This document shows, in pieces, positions 1-7,218 of a DNA stretch of 64,000 nucleotides (positions are counted from its first letter, which is position 1; every line of letters starts with the position of its first letter). The notes under the pieces are model-generated. The model searched no databases, was not told the origin of the DNA, and worked only from the letters and a program-made list of their open reading frames with translations. Origin of the DNA: Streptomyces sp. NRRL B-3428 (lineage in GTDB: Bacteria; Actinomycetota; Actinomycetes; Streptomycetales; Streptomycetaceae); the NCBI GenBank assembly GCA_000721375.1, contig JOGW01000002.1:310001-374000 (forward strand). Direction: 5' to 3'. Position numbers and translations under genes: made by a program.

Positions 1-515
1 TTCTCGGAGAGCGCGGGGACGGAGACGGCGACGCCGGGGAGGTTGAGTCCCTTGTTGTCGGAGACCATGCCGCCCTCGATGACGCGGGTGCGGACGCGGG
101 GTCCGTCGACGCTCACCACTTCCAGCGTCACCTTGCCGTCGTCGACGAGGATGCGTTCGCCCGCCGTCACATCGGCGGCGAGTCCTTCGTATGTGGTGCC
201 GCAGGTCTGACGGTCGCCCTGGACGCCTTCTTCCACGGTGATGGTGAATTCGTCGTCGCGTTCAAGGAGTACGGGACCTTCACTGAAGCGGCCGAGGCGG
301 ATCTTCGGGCCTTGAAGGTCGGCGAGGATGCCGACGCTGCGGCCGGTCTCGTCGGAGGCCTTCCGCACGCGCTGGTAGCGCTCCTCGTGTTCGGCGTAGC
401 TGCCGTGGCTGAGGTTGAAGCGGGCGACGTCCATTCCGGCTTCGACCAGTGCCTTGATCTGGTCGTACGAGTCGGTGGCGGGGCCCAGGGTACAGACGAT
501 CTTTGCTCGGCGCAT
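1..515 (-). CDS. pyk: Pyruvate kinase, 5' part only (gene continues past the window start)
   Basis: The gene makes ATP and pyruvate from phosphoenolpyruvate and ADP at the end of glycolysis in the cytosol. The visible 171 residues begin MRRAKIVCTLGPATDS. They include the family's N-terminal barrel segments (MDVARFNLSHG near residues 29-39 and ADLQGPKIRLGRF near 65-77). The B domain follows, with the conserved KGLNLPG stretch near the window edge. The catalytic lysine and the allosteric C-terminal domain lie outside. The ATG has no strong Shine-Dalgarno in front of it. A CCTTACCGGT element lies about 15 bp upstream of the start. The identity is secure; which of the usual two Streptomyces paralogues it is cannot be told from this fragment. 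Confidence 0.95.
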   Translation of the reverse strand, partial: MRRAKIVCTLGPATDSYDQIKALVEAGMDVARFNLSHGSYAEHEERYQRVRKASDETGRSVGILADLQGPKIRLGRFSEGPVLLERDDEFTITVEEGVQGDRQTCGTTYEGLAADVTAGERILVDDGKVTLEVVSVDGPRVRTRVIEGGMVSDNKGLNLPGVAVSVPALSE

Positions 516-649
516 GCTTCGAGCCTAGGCCTTACCGGTGGGTAGAGAATTGGTTGGGCATGACTACTCAACAACCTTTGCGTGAAGGGTTATTGACAAG
601 TGTTGAATTGTGCGCCCGCCCGCTCCAATGAGCACCTCATGAGCATTTC

Positions 650-663
650 CCTTACCGGTAAGG
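650..663. promoter_or_regulatory. 14-bp perfect palindrome, candidate operator
   Basis: CCTTACCGGTAAGG reads the same on both strands. Its left arm, CCTTACCGGT, recurs at 530-539 directly upstream of pyk, followed there by GGGTA. Both copies lie in the intergenic region between pyk and the downstream end of the cupin gene. The spacing and sequence suggest a protein-binding site, but the regulator is unknown. Confidence 0.4.
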
Positions 664-720
664 CCTGTTGATCGCTCGAATGTGCGCGCTTTCCTTCAAT
701 TGTTGATCGGTCACGGCCGG

Positions 721-1239
721 TCAGCGACGACCCGGTCCGATCCGCATCGGTGTGAGCTGGTGGATGTCATGCCGCGCGCGCAGTTCACGCAGGGCGTTCG
801 GGTCGGGTATGCCGCCGGCGCTCATGAGGTCGGCGACTTCGTTGAGGTAGTCCTCGTGCCCCGAGGGCGCGACGTGCAGCAGCAGCCGGGCCGGGGTGGT
901 GCCGGGGTTGGCGAACGCGTGCGGGCAGCCGGAGGGTACGTACATGAGGCTGCCCGGTCCGCCGCGGGCCACTTTGCGGCCGTCGGCGGATTCCCAGAGT
1001 TCCCAGTCACCCTCGGTACGGCTGCTCGGTTCGAAGGCGAGCAGGTCGAGTTCGCCTTCGAGGACGTAGAAGACCTCTTCCGCCGCGTAGTGGAGATGGG
1101 CGCCGACATCGAAGCCGGGCTGTATGACGGCTTCGAAGACGGACCAGCGGGGTGACTCTTTCGCGCCGATCTTGAGGGTCATACCGGAGTTGCCGATGAG
1201 CTGTCCCGTGCCGGGTTCGAGGACCAGGCCGTCGGTCAT
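721..1239 (-). CDS. Cupin-domain protein
   Basis: The product is 172 residues. A single cupin beta-barrel is recognisable from motif 1 (HLHYAAEEVFYVLEGELDLLAF), which carries the usual metal ligands H-x-H and E, and from motif 2 (SLMYVPSGCPHAFANPG). I chose the ATG at 1239 because GGGGGAG lies the right distance upstream. An in-frame ATG 19 codons earlier has no such site. Cupins of this type may be dioxygenases, isomerases or simple binding proteins, and no substrate can be read from the sequence. It is followed on the same strand by the pyk gene about 200 bp away, probably as a separate unit. Confidence 0.8.
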   Translation of the reverse strand: MTDGLVLEPGTGQLIGNSGMTLKIGAKESPRWSVFEAVIQPGFDVGAHLHYAAEEVFYVLEGELDLLAFEPSSRTEGDWELWESADGRKVARGGPGSLMYVPSGCPHAFANPGTTPARLLLHVAPSGHEDYLNEVADLMSAGGIPDPNALRELRARHDIHQLTPMRIGPGRR

Positions 1240-1326
1240 GAGAACTCCCCCTGGAATCAGTGCCGTTGGCGGCTGGGGCTCATGCTTGCCGGGCACGCGA
1301 GGGATGACCAGTGCGCGCCGTGATGG

Positions 1327-2043
1327 TTAGAGCTGCGGCGGATGCATGGTGAAGCGGGCATTGACGGTGGCGTAGACGGTCTGGCGCTGGGGTTCGAGAT
1401 CGATGGGGGCGGCGGTGTCGGACTCCATGGCCATGTCGTAGGCCATGCCCTTGGCGCGCGCCATCTGGGGCATGGGGGCGAAGGGGTGGTGGTCCTCGGC
1501 GCCGATGTCGGCGAGTTCGACGAGGGCGGCGAGGGTGGTGTCGAGCGCGGCGGCGTATTCGCGGGCGCGCTGGACCGCTGCGCGTACGGCTTGGCTGCGG
1601 GCTTCGCCGTGGACGGGTGAGTCGGGGCGCAGTTCCCACCAGGGGCCGTCGACGGTGGCGTGGTCGAGGTCGGCGACGCGGGTGACGAGTTCCCCGAGTG
1701 CGGTGAAGTCGGCCAGTACGGCGGTGAGATGGCAGTACCCGTGGTAGGAGCGGATGCGCTCGCCACGGCCTTTGTCGGCGAACTGGGGGCTGATGGAGAG
1801 TGTTCCGCTCTCGAGCTTCTCCACGGCGTCCCCGTAGGACTTGACGAGGTCGAGGACGGAGGCGTTGCTCCGGGTGAGGTCGTCGAGTGCCTTGCGCCGG
1901 TCGCGGTCGCGGGAGCTGATCGTGACGTGGATCCGGGCGATCTCCGGGTCGACTTCGAGGCGGGCCTCGCCGCTGACGGCGAGGCGGGGTGCGGCGGGGG
2001 TGCCGTACGGGACGGTCGTGGTGGTGTCTGCGGTCTCGTCCAT
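1327..2043 (-). CDS. SIMPL (DUF541) domain protein
   Basis: The product is 238 residues and has no signal peptide. The motif LAVSGEARLEVDPEIARIHVTISSRD near the N-terminus, the RSYHGYCHLTAVLADF block and the ending RQTVYATVNARFTMHP are typical of the SIMPL fold (DUF541). That family includes periplasmic or cytosolic proteins of unclear function, some linked to stress tolerance. The start at 2043 has AAGGAGCCCACC in front. It is divergent from the 5'-nucleotidase gene. A second SIMPL protein is encoded at 31717-32358; the two are diverged paralogues. Confidence 0.75.
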   Translation of the reverse strand: MDETADTTTTVPYGTPAAPRLAVSGEARLEVDPEIARIHVTISSRDRDRRKALDDLTRSNASVLDLVKSYGDAVEKLESGTLSISPQFADKGRGERIRSYHGYCHLTAVLADFTALGELVTRVADLDHATVDGPWWELRPDSPVHGEARSQAVRAAVQRAREYAAALDTTLAALVELADIGAEDHHPFAPMPQMARAKGMAYDMAMESDTAAPIDLEPQRQTVYATVNARFTMHPPQL

Positions 2044-2218
2044 GGTGGGCTCCTTCGAGGCATACGTCCGGATCCCGGCCACTCTCGCACCCGCCGGGGC
2101 AACCCGGCAGTCACCGGATCGCAACAGCTTCGGGGTGTTGCGAAAGGGGGTTTGCGTTGCAGAATCTACGCGCGTTGTTCTTTGCGATTCTCGTGATTTT
2201 GCTGATGGAGGAAGCTCA

Positions 2219-4015
2219 ATGCCGCTCAGGAGAAGGTCGTTTGTCGGTGCGTCGGCTGTGACGGGTGCGGCGCTTGCGGTGGGGGCGACCACCGCGGCGC
2301 CGGCCGTCGCGCAGCCGCAGCAGGGGCGTCGGCCGAAGCGGTACACGTTCACCGTGATGGGGACGACGGATCTGCACGGCAACGTCTTCAACTGGGACTA
2401 CTTCACGGACAAGGAGTTCGACGACAAGGCGCACAACGATGTGGGCCTGGCGAAGATCTCCACTCTGGTGAACAAGGTCCGCGGCGAGAAGGGCCGGCGC
2501 AACACCCTGCTGATCGACGCGGGCGACACGATCCAGGGCACGCAGCTGTCGTACTACTACGCCAAGGTGGATCCGATCACCGCGAAGGCGGGCCCGGTGC
2601 ACCCGATGGCGCAGGCGATGAACGCGATCGGATACGACGCGGCGGCGCTCGGCAACCACGAGTTCAACTACGGCATCGAGGTTCTTCGCAAGTTCGAGGA
2701 GCAGTGCGAGTTCCCGCTGCTCGGGGCGAACGCGCTGGATGCGAAGACCCTGCGTCCGGCGTTCCCGCCGTACAGCATGCACTGCCTGCGCACCCCGCAC
2801 GGTCGTGATGTGCGGGTGGCCGTCCTCGGCCTCACCAACCCGGGGATCGCGATCTGGGACAAGGCCAATGTGCAGGGAAAGATGGTCTTCCCGGGCCTTG
2901 AGGAGCAGGCGGCGAAGTGGGTGCCGAAGCTGCGCTCGATGGGCGCGGACGTGGTGATCGTCTCGGCGCACAGCGGTTCGTCGGGTACGTCCTCGTACGG
3001 CGATCAGCTGCCGTACATCGAGAACGCGGCCGCCCTCGTGGCCGAGCAGGTTCCCGGCATCGACGCGATCCTGGTGGGCCACGCGCACACGGAGATCCCG
3101 GAGTACAAGGTCGCGAACAAGGAGACCGGCAAGGAGGTCGTGCTCTCCGAGCCGCTGAAGTGGGGTCAGCGCCTCACGCTGTTCGACTTCGACCTGGTGT
3201 GGTCGAAGGGCCGCTGGACGGTCGAGAAGGTGGCGGCGAAGGTCCTCAACTCCAATGAGGTGGCCGAGGACGAGAAGGTCACGAAGCTGCTCGCCGACGA
3301 GCACCAGAAGGTCGTCGCGTACGTCAACCAGGTCATCGGTACGTCGACGGCGGCCATGTCGGCGGCCGAGGGCCCGTTCAAGGACGTGGCTCTGATCGAT
3401 CTGATCAGCCATGTGCAGGCGGAGACGGTGAAGGGGGCGCTGGCGGGCGGTGCGCACGCGGCGCTGCCGGTGCTTTCGCAGGCCTCGTGCTTCTCGCGTA
3501 CGGCGGGGATCCCGGCGGGCCAGGTGACGATCCGGGACGCGGCGGGGCTCTACCCGTTCGAGAACACCCTGGAGGCGCGTCTGATCACGGGCGCCCAGCT
3601 CAAGGACTACCTCGAATACTCGGCGCGCTACTACGTGCAGACCGCGGCGGGCACACCGGTGGATCCGGCCAAGCTCACCAACGCGGAGAACATCCCGGAC
3701 TACAACTACGACGCGGTGTACGGCGTGACGTACGAGATCGACATCGCGCAGCCGTCGGGGTCCCGGATCAAGAACCTGAGCTTCCAGGGACAGCCGGTCG
3801 ACGCGGCGGCGCAGTTCGTGCTCGCGGTGAACAACTACCGGGCGAGCGGCGGCGGTAACTTCCCGCATGTGCCGGGTGCGCAGCAGCTCTGGGCGAACTC
3901 GGACGAAATCCGCAACACCATCATCCAGTGGGTGAAGGCGCAGGGCACGGTGGATCCGGCGGCGTTCGCGGGCGTGGACTGGCGGCTGACGCGGGACGGG
4001 GTGCCCGTCTTCTGA
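2219..4015 (+). CDS. Tat-exported 5'-nucleotidase / cyclic-nucleotide phosphodiesterase family metallophosphatase
   Basis: The 598-residue product starts with a twin-arginine signal (MPLRRRSFVGASAVTGAALAV, ending near AVAQP). The calcineurin-like phosphatase domain carries all the family metal motifs: TTDLHGN, GDTIQG, GNHEFNYG and GHAHTEIP. The C-terminal 5'-nucleotidase substrate domain includes NNYRASGGGNFPH. Such enzymes hydrolyse nucleoside monophosphates or 2',3'-cyclic nucleotides outside the cell to recover phosphate and nucleosides. GGAGGAA precedes the ATG. The gene stands alone and ends at a strong hairpin. The precise substrate is not readable. Confidence 0.92.
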   Translation: MPLRRRSFVGASAVTGAALAVGATTAAPAVAQPQQGRRPKRYTFTVMGTTDLHGNVFNWDYFTDKEFDDKAHNDVGLAKISTLVNKVRGEKGRRNTLLIDAGDTIQGTQLSYYYAKVDPITAKAGPVHPMAQAMNAIGYDAAALGNHEFNYGIEVLRKFEEQCEFPLLGANALDAKTLRPAFPPYSMHCLRTPHGRDVRVAVLGLTNPGIAIWDKANVQGKMVFPGLEEQAAKWVPKLRSMGADVVIVSAHSGSSGTSSYGDQLPYIENAAALVAEQVPGIDAILVGHAHTEIPEYKVANKETGKEVVLSEPLKWGQRLTLFDFDLVWSKGRWTVEKVAAKVLNSNEVAEDEKVTKLLADEHQKVVAYVNQVIGTSTAAMSAAEGPFKDVALIDLISHVQAETVKGALAGGAHAALPVLSQASCFSRTAGIPAGQVTIRDAAGLYPFENTLEARLITGAQLKDYLEYSARYYVQTAAGTPVDPAKLTNAENIPDYNYDAVYGVTYEIDIAQPSGSRIKNLSFQGQPVDAAAQFVLAVNNYRASGGGNFPHVPGAQQLWANSDEIRNTIIQWVKAQGTVDPAAFAGVDWRLTRDGVPVF

Positions 4016-4028
4016 TCCGCTTACGGGA

Positions 4029-4060
4029 AGGGGGCCGGTCGCAGGTGCGGTCGGCCCCCT
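4029..4060 (+). terminator. Hairpin terminator after the 5'-nucleotidase gene
   Basis: The arms AGGGGGCCG (4029-4037) and CGGCCCCCT (4052-4060) pair perfectly over 9 bp around a 14-nt loop, 14 bp after the stop codon. There is no U-tract, as is usual in Streptomyces. It could also serve the convergent monooxygenase gene that stops at 4122. Confidence 0.75.
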
Positions 4061-4121
4061 CCACGTATCTGAAGAGCCCGGCCCCCTGGAGCCCAGCCCC
4101 TCCTTCGTATCCGAAAAGCCC

Positions 4122-5540
4122 TCAGCCCTTCAGCTGGACGAGCGTGCCCTTGCGCTCGGGTGCGCGGCGCTCGAGCGCGGCGGGGTCGAGCCCGAAGGTG
4201 GTGAAGGCGGTCCGCTTGGGCAGCGGGTAGGGCTGCTTGCCGGTGAGGGTGTTGAGGATGGAGGCGCTGCGCCAGGCCATCAGGCCGAGGTCGGGTGCGC
4301 CCACTCCGTGCGTATGGCGTTCGGCGTTCTGGACGTACACGGACCCGGTGACCGACGGGTCGAGGATCAGCCGGTGGTCCTCGGTGATCCGGGGCCGCGC
4401 GGAGCCGTCGCGGCGCATGTACGAGTCGAGGCCGGCGAGCATCTGGTCGAGGGGCCGCTCGCGGTAGCCGGTGGCGAGGACCACGGCGTCGGTGTGGATA
4501 CGGGAGCGGGTGCCCTGCTGGGCGTGTTCGAGATGCAGCTCGACACGGGTGGCCCCGACCCGTCCCGCGGTGCGGACGAAGACGCCGGGGGTGAGGGTGG
4601 CATCGGGCCAGCCGCCGTGCAGGGTGCGCCGGTAGAGCTCTTCGTGGATGGCGGCGAGGGTGTCGGCGTCGATGCCCTTGTGGAGCTGCCACTGGGCCGG
4701 CACGAGCTTGTCGCGGACGCCTTCGGGCAGGGCGTGGAAGTAGCCGGTGTAGTCCGGGGTGAAGTGTTCGAGGCCGAGCTTGGAGTACTCCATGGGCGCG
4801 AACGCCTCGGTGCGCGCCAGCCAGTGGATCTTCTCTCGGCCGTTGGGGCGGGCCTTGAGGAGGTCGAGGAAGACCTCGGCACCCGACTGCCCCGAGCCGA
4901 TCACGGTGATGTGTTCGGCGCCGAGCAGGGTCTCGCGGTGGTCGAGGTAGTCGGCGGCGTGGATCACGGGGACGCCGGGTGCCTCGACGAGCGGCTTGAG
5001 CGGTTCGGGGATGTACGGGGAGGTGCCCACGCCGAGGGCGACGTTACGGGTGTACGTACGGCCGAGGGCCTCGGCTTCCCCGTCCGAGTCGAGCTGGGTG
5101 AAGTCCACCTCGAACAGGGAGCGTTCGGGGTTCCAGCGCACCGCGTCGACCTGATGGCCGAAATGCAGCCCCGGCAGCTGTCCGCTCACCCAGCGGCAGT
5201 ACGCGTCGTACTCGGAGCGCTGGATGTGGAACTTCTCCGCGAAGTAGAACGGGAAGAGCCGGTCCTGTGCGCGCTGGTAGTTGAGGAAGGTCCACGGGCT
5301 GGTGGGATCGGCGAGGGTCACCAGGTCGGCGAGGAAGGGCACTTGGAGCGTGGCGCCCTCGATGAGGAGCCCGGGGTGCCAGTGGAAGCCGGGTCGCTGC
5401 TCGTAGAACGCGGTGCGCAGTTCGGTCAGCGGGTGGGTGAGCGCGGCGAGCGACAGGTTGGACGGCCCGATGCCGATGCCCACCAGGTCCTGGGGCTCTT
5501 CGGAGGCGGGGGCGGCGCCGCCGTTCATGGGTGGGGTCAT
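4122..5540 (-). CDS. Diamine/lysine N-hydroxylase (DesB/RhbE/IucD family)
   Basis: This FAD- and NADPH-dependent monooxygenase (472 residues) belongs to the family that hydroxylates the terminal amine of cadaverine, lysine or ornithine for hydroxamate siderophores. The FAD fingerprint GIGIGPSN is at residues 21-28 and the NADPH-binding VIGSGQSGAEV lies near the middle. HWHPGLLIEGATLQVPF and LADLVTLADPTSPWTFLNY are family signatures. The start overlaps the stop of the upstream decarboxylase by 4 bp, so the two are translationally coupled. No DesC-type acyltransferase or DesD-type NIS synthetase follows: the next gene is the convergent 5'-nucleotidase. The class is firm; the exact amine is inferred from the coupled decarboxylase. 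Confidence 0.88.
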   Translation of the reverse strand: MTPPMNGGAAPASEEPQDLVGIGIGPSNLSLAALTHPLTELRTAFYEQRPGFHWHPGLLIEGATLQVPFLADLVTLADPTSPWTFLNYQRAQDRLFPFYFAEKFHIQRSEYDAYCRWVSGQLPGLHFGHQVDAVRWNPERSLFEVDFTQLDSDGEAEALGRTYTRNVALGVGTSPYIPEPLKPLVEAPGVPVIHAADYLDHRETLLGAEHITVIGSGQSGAEVFLDLLKARPNGREKIHWLARTEAFAPMEYSKLGLEHFTPDYTGYFHALPEGVRDKLVPAQWQLHKGIDADTLAAIHEELYRRTLHGGWPDATLTPGVFVRTAGRVGATRVELHLEHAQQGTRSRIHTDAVVLATGYRERPLDQMLAGLDSYMRRDGSARPRITEDHRLILDPSVTGSVYVQNAERHTHGVGAPDLGLMAWRSASILNTLTGKQPYPLPKRTAFTTFGLDPAALERRAPERKGTLVQLKG

Positions 5541-6976
5541 CGGGGGGTGTGTCCTTCCACAAGGTGCGTTTCCACGAGGTGCGTTTCCACGAGGTGCAGC
5601 AGCGCGGCCAGTTCGCCGCTTGAGGTGTACGGGTTGAGCAGGGTGGCCTTGAGCCAGAGCCGCCCGTCGAGGCGGGCGCGGCCGAGCACGGCGCGTCCGT
5701 CGGTGAGCAGCTTGCGGCGGACATACGCGAGGGCTGAATCACCGCCGTCGGCGGAGCCGGCGTCGCGCGGCCGGAACAGGACGGTGGTGAGGGTGGGCCG
5801 GTCGTAGAGCTCGAAGCCGGGGTGCGCCTCGATCCCGTCGGCGAACTCCTGCGCGAGCGCGCAGACTTGGTCGACGAGCGCGCCCATGCCCTCGCGGCCC
5901 AGCGCCCGCCAGGTGACGGCGGTCTTGAGGATGTCGGGGCGGCGGGTGGTGCGCAGGGAGCGGCCGAGCAGATCGGGCAGCCCGGCTTCGGTGTCGTCCT
6001 CGGCGTTGAGGTAGTCGGCGCGATGTCCCAGCGGCCGCAGATCCTCGGGATCGCGTACGGCGAGGAAGCCGGCGGCGACCGGCTGCCAGCCGAGTTTGTG
6101 CAGGTCGAGGGTGACGGTGTGGGCGCGCTCCAGGCCCTGGAGCTTCGGCCGGTGCGTACCGCTGAAGAGCAGGCCGCCGCCGTATGCGGCGTCGATGTGC
6201 AGCCGGGCGCCGTGCTGGGCGCACAGGTCGGCGATCTCGTCGAGCGGGTCGATGAGACCGGCGTCGGTGGTGCCCGCGGTGGCGGTGACGAGTTTGGGTC
6301 CTGGCAGTTCGGTGAGGGCCTCGTCGAGCGCGGCCGGGTCGAGCAGGCCCGAGGGCGCGGGGATGGTGACGGGGTCGGGCAGGCCCAGGAGCCAGGCGGC
6401 GCGGTGCAGGGAGTGGTGGGCGTTGGCGCCGGCCAACACCTGCACGGGGCCGTGCAGTTCGCGGGCCAGGAGCAGGGCGAGCTGGTTGGCCTCGGTGCCG
6501 CCGGTGGTGGTGAGGGCATCCGCGGCCACGCCCGCGTCCGTGCCGTAGACCTCGTGGGCGAGCGCTCGCGTCACCAGCGCTTCGAGCGCGGAGGCGGCGG
6601 GTGCCTGGTCCCAGGAGTCGAGGGAGGGGTTCAGCGCCGAGGCCGCGAGGTCGGCGGCCGCGGCGACGGCGAGGGGCGGGGCGTGCAGATGGGCGGCGCA
6701 GAGCGGGTCGGCGGGGTCCGCCGCACCGGCCGCCATGAGCGTGACAAGCGTGCGCAGCGCCTCTTCGGCTCCGAGGCCCTGCTCGGGCAGTACGGCGTCG
6801 AGGGTCTTGCCGACCTGTCGTTCGACGCTCTCCGGGCCTCCGTGCGGCAGCGGTCCCCCGCGCGCGGCGGCGCCTTCGCCGAGAGCGCCCAGGACGGTGT
6901 GGAGCAGCGGCCGCAGGGCGTCGGGGCCGGTGACGCCTCCGGCCAGGGGGTGTCTCCCCGGGGGCGGGCTGCTCAT
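5537..6976 (-). CDS. PLP-dependent lysine/diamino-acid decarboxylase (DesA/RhbB family)
   Basis: The 479-residue product is a group II PLP decarboxylase. TTTGGTEANQLALLLAR holds the cofactor-phosphate region, and LHIDAAYGGG is the Asp that contacts the pyridine nitrogen. DLHKLGW carries the Schiff-base lysine at residue 294. In siderophore pathways such enzymes make cadaverine from lysine or 1,3-diaminopropane from diaminobutyrate, which the coupled monooxygenase would then hydroxylate. The C-terminus carries an LVETH repeat from a 15-bp tandem duplication. AAGGA precedes the ATG. No iron box is visible upstream. A 12-bp palindrome (CTTCGCGCGAAG, 6986-6997) overlaps the leader. Confidence 0.87.
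   Translation of the reverse strand: MSSPPPGRHPLAGGVTGPDALRPLLHTVLGALGEGAAARGGPLPHGGPESVERQVGKTLDAVLPEQGLGAEEALRTLVTLMAAGAADPADPLCAAHLHAPPLAVAAAADLAASALNPSLDSWDQAPAASALEALVTRALAHEVYGTDAGVAADALTTTGGTEANQLALLLARELHGPVQVLAGANAHHSLHRAAWLLGLPDPVTIPAPSGLLDPAALDEALTELPGPKLVTATAGTTDAGLIDPLDEIADLCAQHGARLHIDAAYGGGLLFSGTHRPKLQGLERAHTVTLDLHKLGWQPVAAGFLAVRDPEDLRPLGHRADYLNAEDDTEAGLPDLLGRSLRTTRRPDILKTAVTWRALGREGMGALVDQVCALAQEFADGIEAHPGFELYDRPTLTTVLFRPRDAGSADGGDSALAYVRRKLLTDGRAVLGRARLDGRLWLKATLLNPYTSSGELAALLHLVETHLVETHLVEGHTPR
5555..5599. repeat. Three 15-bp tandem repeats at the 3' end of the decarboxylase gene
   Basis: The unit TTCCACGAGGTGCGT occurs three times in a row (5555-5569, 5570-5584, 5585-5599) with one or two changes per copy. 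It is in frame and encodes LVETH-LVETH-LVEGH at the protein C-terminus, so it looks like a recent slippage duplication in the coding end. Confidence 0.9.
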
Positions 6977-7129
6977 GTGGATGTCCTTCGCGCGAAGTGG
7001 AGATCGGTGCGTGGGACATCCAGGGTGCAGGGTGGTGTGCGGCGGTGCCCGCGGAGATAAACGAGCACAACTCGAAAGTGGTACTGCCGTACGAGGAAAA
7101 GCAGTTGGAGTGGTATGGGGGTGCGGCGC

Positions 7130-7171
7130 ACGCGTAGGGGGCGCCGGTCCGTACCGGCGCCCCCTACGCGT
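7130..7171. terminator. Strong hairpin terminator downstream of pepN
   Basis: The arms ACGCGTAGGGGGCGCCGGT (7130-7148) and its exact complement (7153-7171) form a 19-bp perfect stem with a 4-nt loop, about 30 bp past the pepN stop. It separates pepN from the decarboxylase operon that follows on the same strand. Confidence 0.85.
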
Positions 7172-7218
7172 AACCCTTACGGGCCGCGCTGTTCGTAACC
7201 CTTACAGGCCGCGCACCC
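7169..7218. repeat. 25-bp tandem duplication across the pepN stop codon
   Basis: CGTAACCCTTAC followed by GGGCCGCGC or AGGCCGCGC occurs twice with a 25-bp period (7169-7193 and 7194-7218). The right copy contains the real pepN stop (TAA, 7204-7202 on the minus strand). The left copy carries a second TAA just beyond it. Confidence 0.8.

Noticed and set aside
593..616. TTGACA as a -35 element for a rightward gene
   Set aside because: No -10 hexamer occurs at 16-19 bp and no rightward gene begins in that gap.
5739..7070. A possible leader peptide upstream of the decarboxylase (MCSFISAGT...)
   Set aside because: The frame does not stop near the start of the decarboxylase but runs through the gene out of frame, so it is not a leader ORF.
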